A stretch of DNA of 64,000 nt, taken from Panicum virgatum (lineage: Eukaryota; Streptophyta; Magnoliopsida; Poales; Poaceae). The position numbers and the translations under genes are program-made. The number at the start of each line of letters is the position of its first letter. The stretch's first letter is position 1. Under the pieces are notes generated by a model that was given only the letters and a program-made list of their open reading frames with translations, ran no database searches and was not told the DNA's origin. The stretch lies in assembly GCF_016808335.1 (NCBI RefSeq), contig NC_053148.1, positions 48,066,930 to 48,130,929 on the forward strand. The letters run 5' to 3'. Shown piece by piece: positions 11,286 to 21,008 of the stretch.

Positions 11286-12367
11286 GGCCGCTCGCTGCAG
11301 CACATGGCAGGGGCCTCCCCTTTTTGGCCTCACTCGCCGGTTCACGAGCTCGTGCGCGGGCACGCCATGGCCTGATGGCCGGCGTCAGCGCCATGCCGTG
11401 GAGATCGCCGTCGTGGCGTGACGGGCGGAACATGGCAGCAGCGCGTCACGGAATCCCAGCAGTTTCGGTTCGACGCACGAACTAGTAGTAGTTTCTTTTC
11501 TTCTTTTTCATTTTTTTTCCCTTTGTGAGGAACTCGGACATGGCTCCGACACGGCTGCTCCCCTCGTGACACGCCCTCATGATCGCTGCTCCGATACGGT
11601 ATCCCTACACCCAGAGGCCGCGCGCGAGCTTTTCAACCGCTGCTGTGCTCGGAAAGCACACGGTCCTCCTAGCTTTTCCGGGACAGGCGAACCGCGGCCC
11701 CGGGAGGAGTGGCAGCATTGTGCTGCCGACATGATCCTCGTGACAAGCAATCAATTGCTTACTACTGGATCACCGTACGATGTGTCCGTTCGTGCGCGCA
11801 CCCAAATTCCCTCCTCCTCTTCTTTTTTATCAACTTTTTCTTGTACTACTCGTAGCGTGTACAGTACCAAGTTACAGTTCGGCACGGACCTTGAAGTTTG
11901 CCCGGACGGAGTGCCATGCGTGCCAGTGTGCCACACCGGCAAGCCAAGCCGGGGTGGTTTACAGCTTCACCCAGCAGGTTGGTTTCCACGATTCACCTTG
12001 CTGCTCGTGGTCGTAGCATGTTCTTCCCTGTTTTGAAAAGATGGTTTGCGCCTTACGATTCCCATCGACCGCTGCCCGGGGCATGGATCACGTCCCGTGC
12101 ATGTGCCTGTCGATCTGGCGATCGACGACGTGACACGATGGTTGAGGACTCGAGGGTCTCTCTGACCGCCCCGATGGTGACGCGGAGGACCTCCACCGAC
12201 CGACCGACCGACGGCGACGTTCTGGGCTGGGTCTGATGGAAATCATGCAGCCCCGCTGTTCCCTCCTCCTGCAACGGATGGCGTACTGCACGATGAGCAC
12301 GGGAGGAGGAGGGGAGATTCTCCAGTTGATGAGCTCCACTGTTACGCCACCGTGGGCAGGGCTGCGA
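11286..12367. other. No supported gene
   Basis: Mixed-composition DNA. A plus-strand frame at 11566-12036 is open for 156 codons, but it has no recognisable domain, is crossed by other open frames and has no clear gene structure, so it is not called. Confidence 0.4.
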
Positions 12368-12375
12368 GGTGCAGT

Positions 12376-12947
12376 TAGCGATGGCAACGGGTATATATCC
12401 GTCGGGTAGTGGCCACCCATACCCGTACCTGTTAGGATTAAATTTTACCCGTTGGGTTACCCGGACCCGCATATGGGTAAGAAAATGATTCCATACCCAT
12501 ACCCGCCGGGTAATTTTTACCCGTCGGATAACCCACACCCGAAATCATACCCGAGTATTACATGTAAATATTAGACATTCACATAAAAAATAAATCATTA
12601 CAAGCTTCATTTCAACAAGTTAATGGCTCATATGGGTTAACATGAGTTAGAGAGGGTTCAACAATATATATACTAGGAGGGTTTAATTGGATTTGAGCTA
12701 AATTCATAGGTCATATGTGCTAAAATGAGTTAGATACTTAGCCTCATTTGTTTTTCCTGCGGGTATTTCTTACCCACGGGTAGGCGGGTATGGGTAGTAT
12801 AAACCCGCACCCGTACCCGCCATACCCGATGGGTATAGGATTTTGTCCAATAATGTACCCACGGGTAGAAAAATCATTCCATACCCGCCTTCTTATCGGG
12901 TAAAACCCGTCGGGTACTCGGGTTTCGGGTACCCATTGCCATCCCTA
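12376..12947. mobile_element. Non-autonomous hAT element with perfect 8-bp TSD
   Basis: A 572-bp element with ends TAGCGATGGCAACGGGTA and TACCCATTGCCATCCCTA (inverted repeats with few mismatches). It is flanked by a perfect 8-bp repeat GGTGCAGT (12368-12375 and 12948-12955). Both ends are packed with TACCCG/CGGGTA subterminal repeats, the kind of motif array that hAT transposases bind. The AT-rich core has no reading frame. Confidence 0.9.
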
Positions 12948-13204
12948 GGTGCAGTGTCTAGAGTGACGCCAGCTCAACCCGGCCGGAAGGCCGTTACGGC
13001 ATTGACCGCCCAATAGGGGGCCTCGTGCCCGCCTGCCTGTCCAATAATTCTCGGCCGTGCTTCAGTGAAGCAACCGTGCGGCCAGGGGTCATACACTTGC
13101 TAATTTCTATCAGTCCAGCTGCGCCATACATTAATTTTGATCCGTCCTAGCTCCGACCGTGCCTCCGTCAATTAGATTTTCTTTCAAGGGAAAAAACAGC
13201 ATTA

Positions 13205-13706
13205 AGCTGGGTGCGTGTTTGGAACATGGAACGCAGTTTTCAGAAACATCGCGGCGCTGAAAGCTGCTCCAGACTGATGCAATTCCGGTGACGGAACCAA
13301 CATGGATCCGCCGCAGGGTCCCAGCTTTGAAGCGTCACGCACTCGCACGAGTAGTTTAGGCACCATCACCGTGTTCGGCTGGAGGCTGGTGCCTCCAGCG
13401 CTACAGTAAATCCCTTTCCTGTCCCTCCAGCTCCAGCCTCCAGCTACCAGCCAGGTAATAGTATTTTTCTCTCACACTACTCCAGCTCCAGCCTGCCGAA
13501 CACGGTACATGCGTCTTCTCATTGAATGATCTGCAATCAAGTCATGGAATTGATGAGATAAGCTGTGGACTGCTTCTCCGACGACCGACGTGACAAACTC
13601 TTTTTTCCTTTCTCAAAGCTTTTGTTACGTCAGTAGTTCCTATCGTTGGAAGATGAAAAATGGTGTACTGCATTAAACGGATCTGGTAAAAATAAACAAA
13701 AAATAA
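13205..13706. repeat. Dispersed repeat, copy A (holds a MITE)
   Basis: Homologous to 59016-59449: both start GCTGGGTGCGTGTTTGGAAC and share TTCCGGTGACGGAACCA, CGCACTCGCACGAGTAG and CCTATCGTTGGAAGATGAAA, ending near GGTAAAAATAA. Copy A carries a 139-bp MITE that copy B lacks. The nature of the repeat is unknown and it has no reading frame of note. Confidence 0.7.
13368..13506. mobile_element. Short MITE 'ACCGTGTTCGGC', 3-bp TSD inferred
   Basis: Inverted ends ACCGTGTTCGGC and GCCGAACACGGT around copies of CCAGCTCCAGCC. Comparison with the uninterrupted paralogous site in copy B (CGCACCATGCGTG) shows that CAT is duplicated at the insertion. This fits a PIF/Harbinger-like 3-bp target duplication. 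A second copy of the family lies at 44697-44833. Confidence 0.65.
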
Positions 13707-14123
13707 CGAATTCTACTTATGAATGGAACACTGCATTGATGTGCAGCTGCTAGCATTTTTCCATATCGTCACGATATGGTATAGTAAATCACTAGAAGAC
13801 TATCTACTAGCATTTATCGATATTGCCCATTGGTTTCTAATATATTTGAATATAGTTCTTTGTACCACGCTTTTGGATTCTTTTGCTGGGAGATCCACTA
13901 CTGATGATTTGAAATAATTGTTGAGAAATATTTTGATTAGTACAACAAGAAAAGGAGAGGAAAATAATATAAAAACAGTAAAAATGTTAACCAACCAAAG
14001 AAAACTGTGGGGGAGTGTTACATTTTTTGGTCTAATTGTTTCTTTCGAGTCTCATCAAGAATTACCTCTACGCTGCCACTTAACAATATGACATACAGTG
14101 ATGCGAAATCTGATCGATCACTA
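13707..14123. other. AT-rich intergenic, nothing recognised
   Basis: AT-rich sequence without domains. The short frames here are at chance level. Confidence 0.4.
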
Positions 14124-14318
14124 AGGCTCTGTCTGGATGGACTAAAATATGACTAAAGTTTAAACATGGACTGATTCTGAACTAATCAAGGCCAATGGAT
14201 TCTAAGTACCAATAAGCCATTATTGATGCAATTAGGTTAACAATTAGTCCATATTTAGGCCAAATTAGTTCATGCCAAATTCAAGCTAAAAATTAGTCCT
14301 CGGATCTAAACAGAGCCT
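14124..14318. mobile_element. MITE with 'AGGCTCTGT...ACAGAGCCT' ends
   Basis: Terminal inverted repeats AGGCTCTGTCTGGATGGACT and, at the far end, TTAGTCC...ATCTAAACAGAGCCT. The core is AT-rich and non-coding, about 195 bp. The superfamily is unassigned because no clear TSD was seen. Confidence 0.6.
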
Positions 14319-14732
14319 GATCCCTACAAGAAAGTTCAGAAATGCTCATCTTCTACTGATGGCTTGTGTAAGACGAGAACCAGACGAGATGTTCAGAAAA
14401 GTTCAGAAATGCTCCTACTGTGAGCCTGTGGAGGATGATGGGATCCAGGGATAACCCGTCCAACGGTGCCATGGTGCGTAAAGAAAGCCGTACATGCCAT
14501 AGCTGGCATAGCCGTGCTGCACTCCCCTCCTAAAATAGCCGGAACAAAGGGCACTCCTGCCTGTGCGAGCTTGTGAGGCCACATCCTGCGTCAAGCGCGC
14601 GGCATCAAATAGTAGGAAGCTAGCCGCGCATGAATACCTTTCAGCGCTCGGCTGTGGCGGCACCACTGAAATGCAAATAGGGATTAGAAAATGTGGTCAA
14701 TATCACGCGCACGCGGCGCGGACGAGGCCGCT
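14319..14732. other. No gene seen before the Reina-like element
   Basis: Contains a direct repeat of AAGTTCAGAAATGCTC (near 14332 and 14399). Otherwise unremarkable. Confidence 0.35.
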
Positions 14733-15050
14733 TGTCACAGAACTCTTGTTCCTACGACGGATTTCTCACTCACGATATAGAATCTCGAGTCTGGATACAA
14801 AGGATTAGGAATTCTCCGGCGATCAGTCGAGCCAGCGCTCGCCGCCGCCAACGTTGCCGGTGACTTCCAAATCGAGTCTCTCCCCGTCTCCTGTTCATGC
14901 TTAAGTATTACAAGCACTCCCGTGCTCGCCCGTTACATGGGCCTCCGCTACTCACGCCAATCCGGCCCAGTTACGAAAGCATTTGGCTTCTTAATTCTTC
15001 TACCGCGCCTGATCGCCTTGGCCTGGTCGTCAACAGGTGACACCGTGACA
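14733..15050 (-). repeat. 3' LTR of the Reina-like element
   Basis: 318 bp, TGTCACAG...CCGTGACA on the plus strand. Its partner is 20111-20428. Confidence 0.93.
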
Positions 15051-16559
15051 TTCCCCCTTTCTTGAAAAACGGCTTGTCCGCAAGCCGTGGTCTGCTGGAG
15101 TCGGGGTTGGATGGAGTCTTCATCTTCCCAAGTTGCCAGCTCTGGTGGTAGGTGACTCCACTTGATAAGCAATTGCGAGACGACGCGATTGTCCTTAGTC
15201 TTGAGGCGACGATCCAACACGAGCTCGGGTACCTGAACAGACTGAACATCGGAAGGAAAGGGGAGCATTGGGTGAGGAGTACCAACAACTTTCTTGAGGA
15301 GGGAGACATGGAAGACGGGGTGAATAGAGCTGTCAGCAGGCATCTTCAGTTTGTAAGCAACATCACCAATTTTGCTGAGAATCTCAAAAGGACCAAAGTA
15401 TCTGAAGGAGAGTTTGTTACTGGCGCGATGAGCCACTGATGTCTGTATGTAGGGTTGCAGTTTCAGCCAAACGTGGTCACCAACTGCAAAAGATCTTTTA
15501 GAACGGTTCTTGTCAGCTTGATGCTTCATTCTTTGTTGAGCTCGCTGAAGTTGGTGTTGCAACAAAGTAATCATGTCTTGACGGTCTCTGAGCCAAGTAG
15601 CTAGATCAGGAATAGCACAGATATCGGTGCCCTCAATGACAAAATGTTTGGGAGAATGACCATAGAGCACTTCAAAAGGAGACTTGTTCAGAGCCGAGTG
15701 GAAATTTGTATTATACCAGAATTCTGCTAGAGCTAACCAATCAGACCATTTGGTCGGGCAGTTCTGAATAAAACACCTTAGATAAGCCTCCACACTTTGA
15801 TTAACTCGCTCAGTTTTCCCATCACTTTGGGGATGGTACGCAGAACTCATACGAAGTTCTGTACCAGAGAGTTTAAATAGTTCCTGCCAGAGATGACTCG
15901 TGAAGATTTTATCTCGATCAGAGATGATGGCTTGAGGCATACCATGTAGTTTGTAAACATGTTCCATGTACAGCTTAGCAATCTTAAGGGCTGAGAAAGA
16001 TGAGCCAGTTTAATGAAGTGAGAGTATTTGGAGAATTTATCCACAATTACCATTATGCAGTTGTAAGAAGCTAAAACTGGGAGACCCTCAATAAAATCCA
16101 TAGAAACAACTTGCCAAGCATGATCAGGTACTGGCAGGGGTTGTAAGAGACCAGGATAAGCTACCTTCTCTGATTTAGCCTGCTGGCAGACAGTGCAACT
16201 GGCAACAAACTGCTGAATGTGTTTCTTCATAAGAGGCCAATAGAACAGTTTCTTGATTCTGATGTGGGTAACAAGTGCACCAGAGTGGCCACCAATAGGG
16301 CTAGAATGGATAGCTTGCATTACTTGTTGTTGAAGAGGTGGACTATGACCTAACCAGATTCTGCCCTTGGACTTAATCACACCTTGAACTAAAGAAAAAT
16401 GATGGAAAACTGGTTTGAGTGAGAGCTCGATAAGCAGTTGTTTGGCCTGAGAGTAGTTAAGATAACTGTTTTGCAAGTCGGCCAACCAGATTGGTTGAGC
16501 AGTAGACATGGCATGAAGTTCTAGATCAGGATGGGGAGATATCCGAGATAAGGCATTTG
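14948..16559 (-). pseudogene. Integrase with C-terminal chromodomain, Reina-like element
   Basis: The zinc-binding HHCC part (SPIGGHSGALVTHIRIKKLF, ASCTVCQQAKSEK) and the first catalytic Asp (MDFIEGLP) lie in the frame ending at 15847. The second Asp (IISDRDKIFTS) and the Glu (HPQSDGKTERVNQ) are in the next frame (14948-15967), so a frameshift cuts the catalytic core. The C-terminus has LIKWSHLPPELATWEDED, a chromodomain. In related elements this domain guides integration to histone-marked heterochromatin. Confidence 0.85.
15051..15063 (-). other. Polypurine tract, Reina-like element
   Basis: The minus strand reads AAGAAAGGGGGAA directly against the 3' LTR, the expected primer for plus-strand synthesis. 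Confidence 0.8.
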
Positions 16560-17809
16560 CAGCATTATTGGTTGACCCCTTTTTATAGCATATTTTGTAC
16601 AGTAAGCCCATGAGCTTGGTCAAAGCCTTCTATTGCCAAAAAGAACTCAATCTTTGGTCATCCAGATGCACAAGACTTCTCTGATCAGTTTGTATGACAA
16701 ATGGAGCAGGTTGCAAATATGATCTCCAGTGATCCACTGCCATAAGGATAGCCAAACTTTCCTTTTTTAAAACTTTCCTTTTCATAAGTCGACAATCCTT
16801 GATTTTTGGGGCCTAAAGCTCTGCTTACAAAAGCAATGGGATGGCCATCCTGTTGGAGTACTGCTCCAATTTCTTTATCAGAAGCATCGGTTTCTACAAC
16901 AAAGGTTTTCTCAAAGTTGGGCAGAGCAAGTACTGGTGCAGAAGTTAAAGCCTTCATCAGTGTTTGAAAAGCCTGTTCAGTCAAACTTGTCCACACAAAC
17001 ATTTGTCCCTTTTTGATCAATTCTATCAAGGGTTTGGCTAGCATTCCAAAATGAGGCACAAATCTTCTATAGTAACCAGCTAAACCAAGAAAACCCCTCA
17101 ATTCTTTGACAGAAGTAGGAGTGGGCCAGTTCTGCACATCTTTGATCTAGCTAGGGTCAGTGGCAACACCCTCACCACTTAGTATGTGTCCCGGATACTT
17201 GAGCTGCTGTTGAGCAAAAGTGCACTTGGACAATCTAACCTTAAACTGGTGCTCCTTCAGAATATCAAGCACCATCTGGATGTGCTGTAAGTGTTCCTCT
17301 TGTGTTTTGCTATAGATTAGTATGTCATCAATAAAAACCACTACACACTTTCTTAGTAATGGAGCCAGGATATGATTCATGATGGCCTGAAAGGTTGCAG
17401 TGGCTCTTGTCAATCCATATGGCATTACTTTGTACTCATAGTGGCCAGAGTGAGTTTGGAATGCAGTTTTGAATTGATCCTCCGCAGCTACTAAAATCTG
17501 ATGAAAACTAGACCTTAAATCCAGTGTGGTAAACCATTTAGCCCCATGTAGCTCCTCAAATAACTCTTCTATTATGGGCAATGAAAACTTATTTTTGATG
17601 GTATAGGCATTAAGTCTCCTGAAATCGACACATAATCTCCATTCTCCATTCTTCTTTTTGGCCAGTAACACAGGTGAGGAAAAGGGACTAGAGCTGTGTT
17701 GAATCATATGATTCTTGAGAAGATGAGTGACTTGTCGTTCAAATTCATCCTTTTGAGCTGGTGTGTACCTGTAGGGCCTGAGCCGAAAAGGTTGGGATCC
17801 TGCCAACAA
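16560..17809 (-). pseudogene. Reverse transcriptase and RNase H of the Reina-like element
   Basis: The RT starts with FRLRPYRYTPAQKDEFERQV and contains VLLAKKKNGEWRLCVDFRRL, FTTLDLRSSFHQI and the catalytic FIDD box at 17324-17335 ([12 protein letters not shown]). A stop or frameshift near 17140-17150 separates the RT connection domain ([15 protein letters not shown]). The RNase H segment has ETDASDKEIGAVLQQDG, with the first catalytic Asp, followed by LSTYEKE. Another frameshift near 16690 precedes the rest of RNase H. Confidence 0.85.
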
Positions 17810-17999
17810 TGGTATAGTATGGTTGATGCATCTGACAGGTGGTGTGCCAGTGGGTTCAGCAAACAGATCAGAGTATTTGTGAAGGAGCTGTGCAGTGGAG
17901 GAAGAGACTGCTCTTTAACAAGTTCAGAAGCATTCAAAGTATTAAGTTGGACCACACACCAAATATCATTGTGCCGTAACAAGGCATTCAATTGATCCC

Positions 18000-18539
18000 C
18001 AGACAAAGGAAGAAGAGTAGATGTTGTGTCAGTTAGTCCTTGCAGCTGTACCTTAGCCCCCTTGTATGTAAAGGATAACCACTTCTCCACCCAATGAATC
18101 TGCATTGGATTAAATTGTTCCAGCCAGTCCATGCCCAAGATGGAATCATAACATTGTAGAGGAAGGATTCTGAATGTTGTTTCAAACTGAACTCCTTGCA
18201 CAAGCCAAGCACAAGTGACTTCATGAGTACAGATAAGCACACTGTCATTGGCTACTTTCACTTGGAGAGGCTTCCGGAGTAATTGCCAATTAGGTAAACA
18301 AGCTGCTAACTGCTCACTAATAAAGTTATGAGAACTGCCAGAATCAAGTAGCACCACAGCACTATGTTTGCCAAAATGAGCAGCCAACTTGATTGTCTTG
18401 CCAATACAAGTACCTTGAACAGCTTGGTCAGACAAGGCCATAAGGTCCTCACCAGAATCAGAATCCTCTTGGGAAGGTTCCGCCACTACATCATCCTGGG
18501 AAATCATTTGCCAAAGTTCTTCGGCAACATTCAAAGCCA
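18000..18539 (-). pseudogene. Aspartic protease of the Reina-like element
   Basis: In frame with the second gag segment. The active-site motif LLDSGSSHNFIS lies near 18330-18360 and the flap/C-terminal motif ILGMDWLEQF near 18120. The enzyme would process the gag-pol polyprotein. The domain itself is uninterrupted, but upstream and downstream frameshifts make the polyprotein non-functional. Confidence 0.75.
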
Positions 18540-19792
18540 CAGATTCTGGACACTTATGTTGAGAACCCCATTTCAAAACACACTTGTAGCACAATCCCTT
18601 AGCCTTCCTATAAGCCATAAGTGCTGCCAATTTGTCAGACTGAACCTTCCCTTTACACAGAGAAGAACCCCTCTTTTCAGACTGAGACAGCATATCAATA
18701 TTCTTGTTGGAAGAAACAAAAGGAAGCCCAGGTTTGACAAAAGGTTTGATATCCATCAGATTATCATTGCGACGTGTCTCGAAGGTAGGATGACCCAATA
18801 ACACTTCTTCCTGCAAAATGGCAAGGGAGCTAGCAGTATCTAGATCTTTAGGCCTGTGTAAAAGGACTACTGCCTTAATGGAGGGTTTAAGACCATCGAC
18901 AAAATGACTAGTAATAACTGTAGGACTGAAACAAGGATCATAAGCCAAAAGCTGATGGGCGAGATCATCAAAAAATTTCAACATACTCAACCACAGAGCC
19001 CGACTGCTTAACATGGAAGAATTGCCTAATGATATAATTATACTGATCTCGTTCAAATCTACCAACAACATCCTTACAGAGATCTTCCCAAGTACACTTC
19101 CTAAGATCTGCTTCTATTGACTGCATCCAGAAAGCAGCCGAACCACCAAAATTCATGGTAGCCAACTTGACCCAATGTTCAGTAGGGACATCATAGACAT
19201 CAAAGTAGCTTTCACATTTCTTAACCCAAATTTTAGGATTACTACCATCGAACCTAGGAAAATCAGCATGCGAAATGATACCCCCCAAACTAGAACACTG
19301 AATTGACCCGACCGAATCAAAACCGGTAAAAGGGATGGGGGTAAGGTTGGCAAACCGGCCCGCACCTGTGACCGGAGGTGGCACCGGGGTGGTGACAACC
19401 CCAGCACCAACACTCAGGTGAGATGGATCGACGCTGTGGCCATTAGGCCCGGAGGTCCCTGCTGCAGCAGAAGCTCCCAGATGGGCGGAAATGGACACTC
19501 CATGTGGAACACCATTCTCCACCTTCTCTGTCTTGGGTAGTTTATGGATGAAGCAGTCCACCTTTTGTTTCAGCAGGAAGACTGAATTCTGCAGATCCGA
19601 GACCTTATCTTCAAGTTCCGGCTTCCAACTTGTCAAGGAGATCTGCTCGTCCTTGAGTTGACGAACGGACTGCTGCATCTCCTCAATTTTCTGGGTGGTC
19701 TCGTCGGTCTTGCGATCCATGTTGTCGAACTTCTGGCCGAGTTCCTCCAACTTGGCTAACACGGTGGAGATGGAATCCTTGGCTAGTGCCAT
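18540..19792 (-). pseudogene. gag of the Reina-like element
   Basis: The chosen start is the methionine of MALAKDS (19792). An N-terminal coiled coil of about 100 residues (LEELGQKFDNMDRKTDE and onward) precedes a Pro/Gly/Val linker and the retrotransposon gag domain (FPRFDGSNPKIWVKKCESYF, TWEDLCKDVVGRF). A frameshift near 18970-19070 splits the domain. The second frame continues through VITSHFVDGLKPSI to a zinc knuckle CYKCVLKWGSQHKC near 18550-18600, which would bind RNA in the particle. Confidence 0.8.
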
Positions 19793-20090
19793 TGCTCCCG
19801 ATCGAGCTTGGAAGCGAGTGAAGTGGGAGTGGGTAGGATCCAGAGTCACGATATGTGGAATCCTCTTCGCCAAACGAGCCTACTCCCTAAGCGGCGCGAG
19901 ACTACCAGAGATGGACGACGGCGCCGGAACGGCTAACCGGCAGTATGCGGTGGCCGCCGCCGACTGGGAGTCGGTGGGCGGGGTGTGGTCGCCGGGATCG
20001 GGAAGAACTCCGGCGAGTGCTGCTCAAATTCGAAGGGGAAAAACAAAGAACAGAGGCGAAAATGAAAACAACCCAACAGCAAACCGAGGA

Positions 20091-20108
20091 TCTATGAATC
20101 TGATACCA
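20091..20108 (-). other. Primer-binding site, Reina-like element
   Basis: The minus strand just inside the 5' LTR reads TGGTATCAGATTCATAGA. TGGTATCAGA is the usual complement to the 3' end of initiator methionine tRNA. It lies two bases from the LTR. Confidence 0.8.
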
Positions 20109-20110
20109 TA

Positions 20111-20428
20111 TGTCACACAACTCTTGTTCCTACGACGGATTTCTCACTCACGATATAGAATCTCGAGTCTGGATACAAAGGATTAGGAATTCTCCGACAA
20201 TCAGTCGAGCCAACGCTCGCCGCCGCCAAGGTTGCCGGTGACTTCCGAATCGAGTCTATCCCCGTCTCCTGTTCACACTTAAGTATTACAAGCACTCCCG
20301 TGCTCGCCCGTTACATGGGCCTCTGCTACTGATGCTAATCCGGCCCAGTTACGAAAGCATTTGGCTTCTTAATTCTTCTACCGCGCCTGATCGCCTTGGC
20401 CTGGTCGTCAACAGGTGACACTGTGACA
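20111..20428 (-). repeat. 5' LTR of the Reina-like element
   Basis: 318 bp, TGTCACAC...CTGTGACA on the plus strand. It is 5' relative to the coding strand, adjoins the primer-binding site, and should hold the element promoter. Confidence 0.93.
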
Positions 20429-20433
20429 CCGCT

Positions 20434-20736
20434 CCGCCATGGTCACCGTGCACTAGCGCGGCATGGCCCCTCTTCCATTCTAGCACTCTGCTTCGCCCCC
20501 TATCATCACGCCGTATGGGCAGGTCATGCACCTCGTGGTCTCGGCCGCGGGGTTCCCCTGGCGCCAGTTCGGTCATGCTCAAGCGGGCACCAGTGCGTGC
20601 GCTGCTCCTGGAGGAGGCCCGACAGCCGTGACAGCTAAGCATACGAACCCCCCCTTCCTGTGCCTTCCCTCCGGCCAGGGCCAGCTTCTCGGCCTCGGAG
20701 CGGCTTGGGCTTGGCACTGGTGTGGGGTGCTGGTGT
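20434..20736. other. Short host segment between two transposons
   Basis: GC-rich DNA between the Reina-like TSD and the hAT TSD. No recognisable domain in any frame. Confidence 0.35.
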
Positions 20737-21008
20737 GCAGTAAATAGGCCTGCTAATGGGTCGGATAATATTTGGAGTTTTTGGGTTGGGTTGTTTTGTG
20801 GAATTATTTGGATGGAAGTTAATGGGTGTACAGGACAAATGGGTTGGGATGGAATGGGTTTGCTAGCAAATCAGGTTGGATTGAATTGGAATGGGGTATT
20901 TTTTTCCGGGTTCTCACCCACTCCCTCCGCCCCCCAGATCCGGCTGCGGGTTCTCACCCAACCCATCCGCGCCGTTCTCACCCAACCCTAGTCTGCTAGC
21001 AGACTTAA

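Larger units (their letters stand above)
14733..20428 (-). mobile_element. Reina-like Ty3/gypsy chromovirus, complete but frameshifted
   Basis: A 5,696-bp LTR retrotransposon with two 318-bp LTRs (14733-15050 and 20111-20428), TGTCACA...GTGACA termini and a perfect 5-bp TSD CCGCT (14728-14732 and 20429-20433). A primer-binding site and a polypurine tract lie just inside the LTRs. The minus strand encodes gag, protease, RT, RNase H, integrase and a C-terminal chromodomain, in the Ty3/gypsy order. Short LTRs, a compact size and a chromodomain suggest the Reina clade. I counted about 14 LTR differences (roughly 95-96% identity), so the insertion is not recent. At least four frameshifts break the polyprotein. 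Confidence 0.93.

Noticed and set aside
11566..12036. 156-codon plus-strand frame as a gene
   Set aside because: No domain, no supporting gene signals, other open frames cross it, and the composition is not gene-like.
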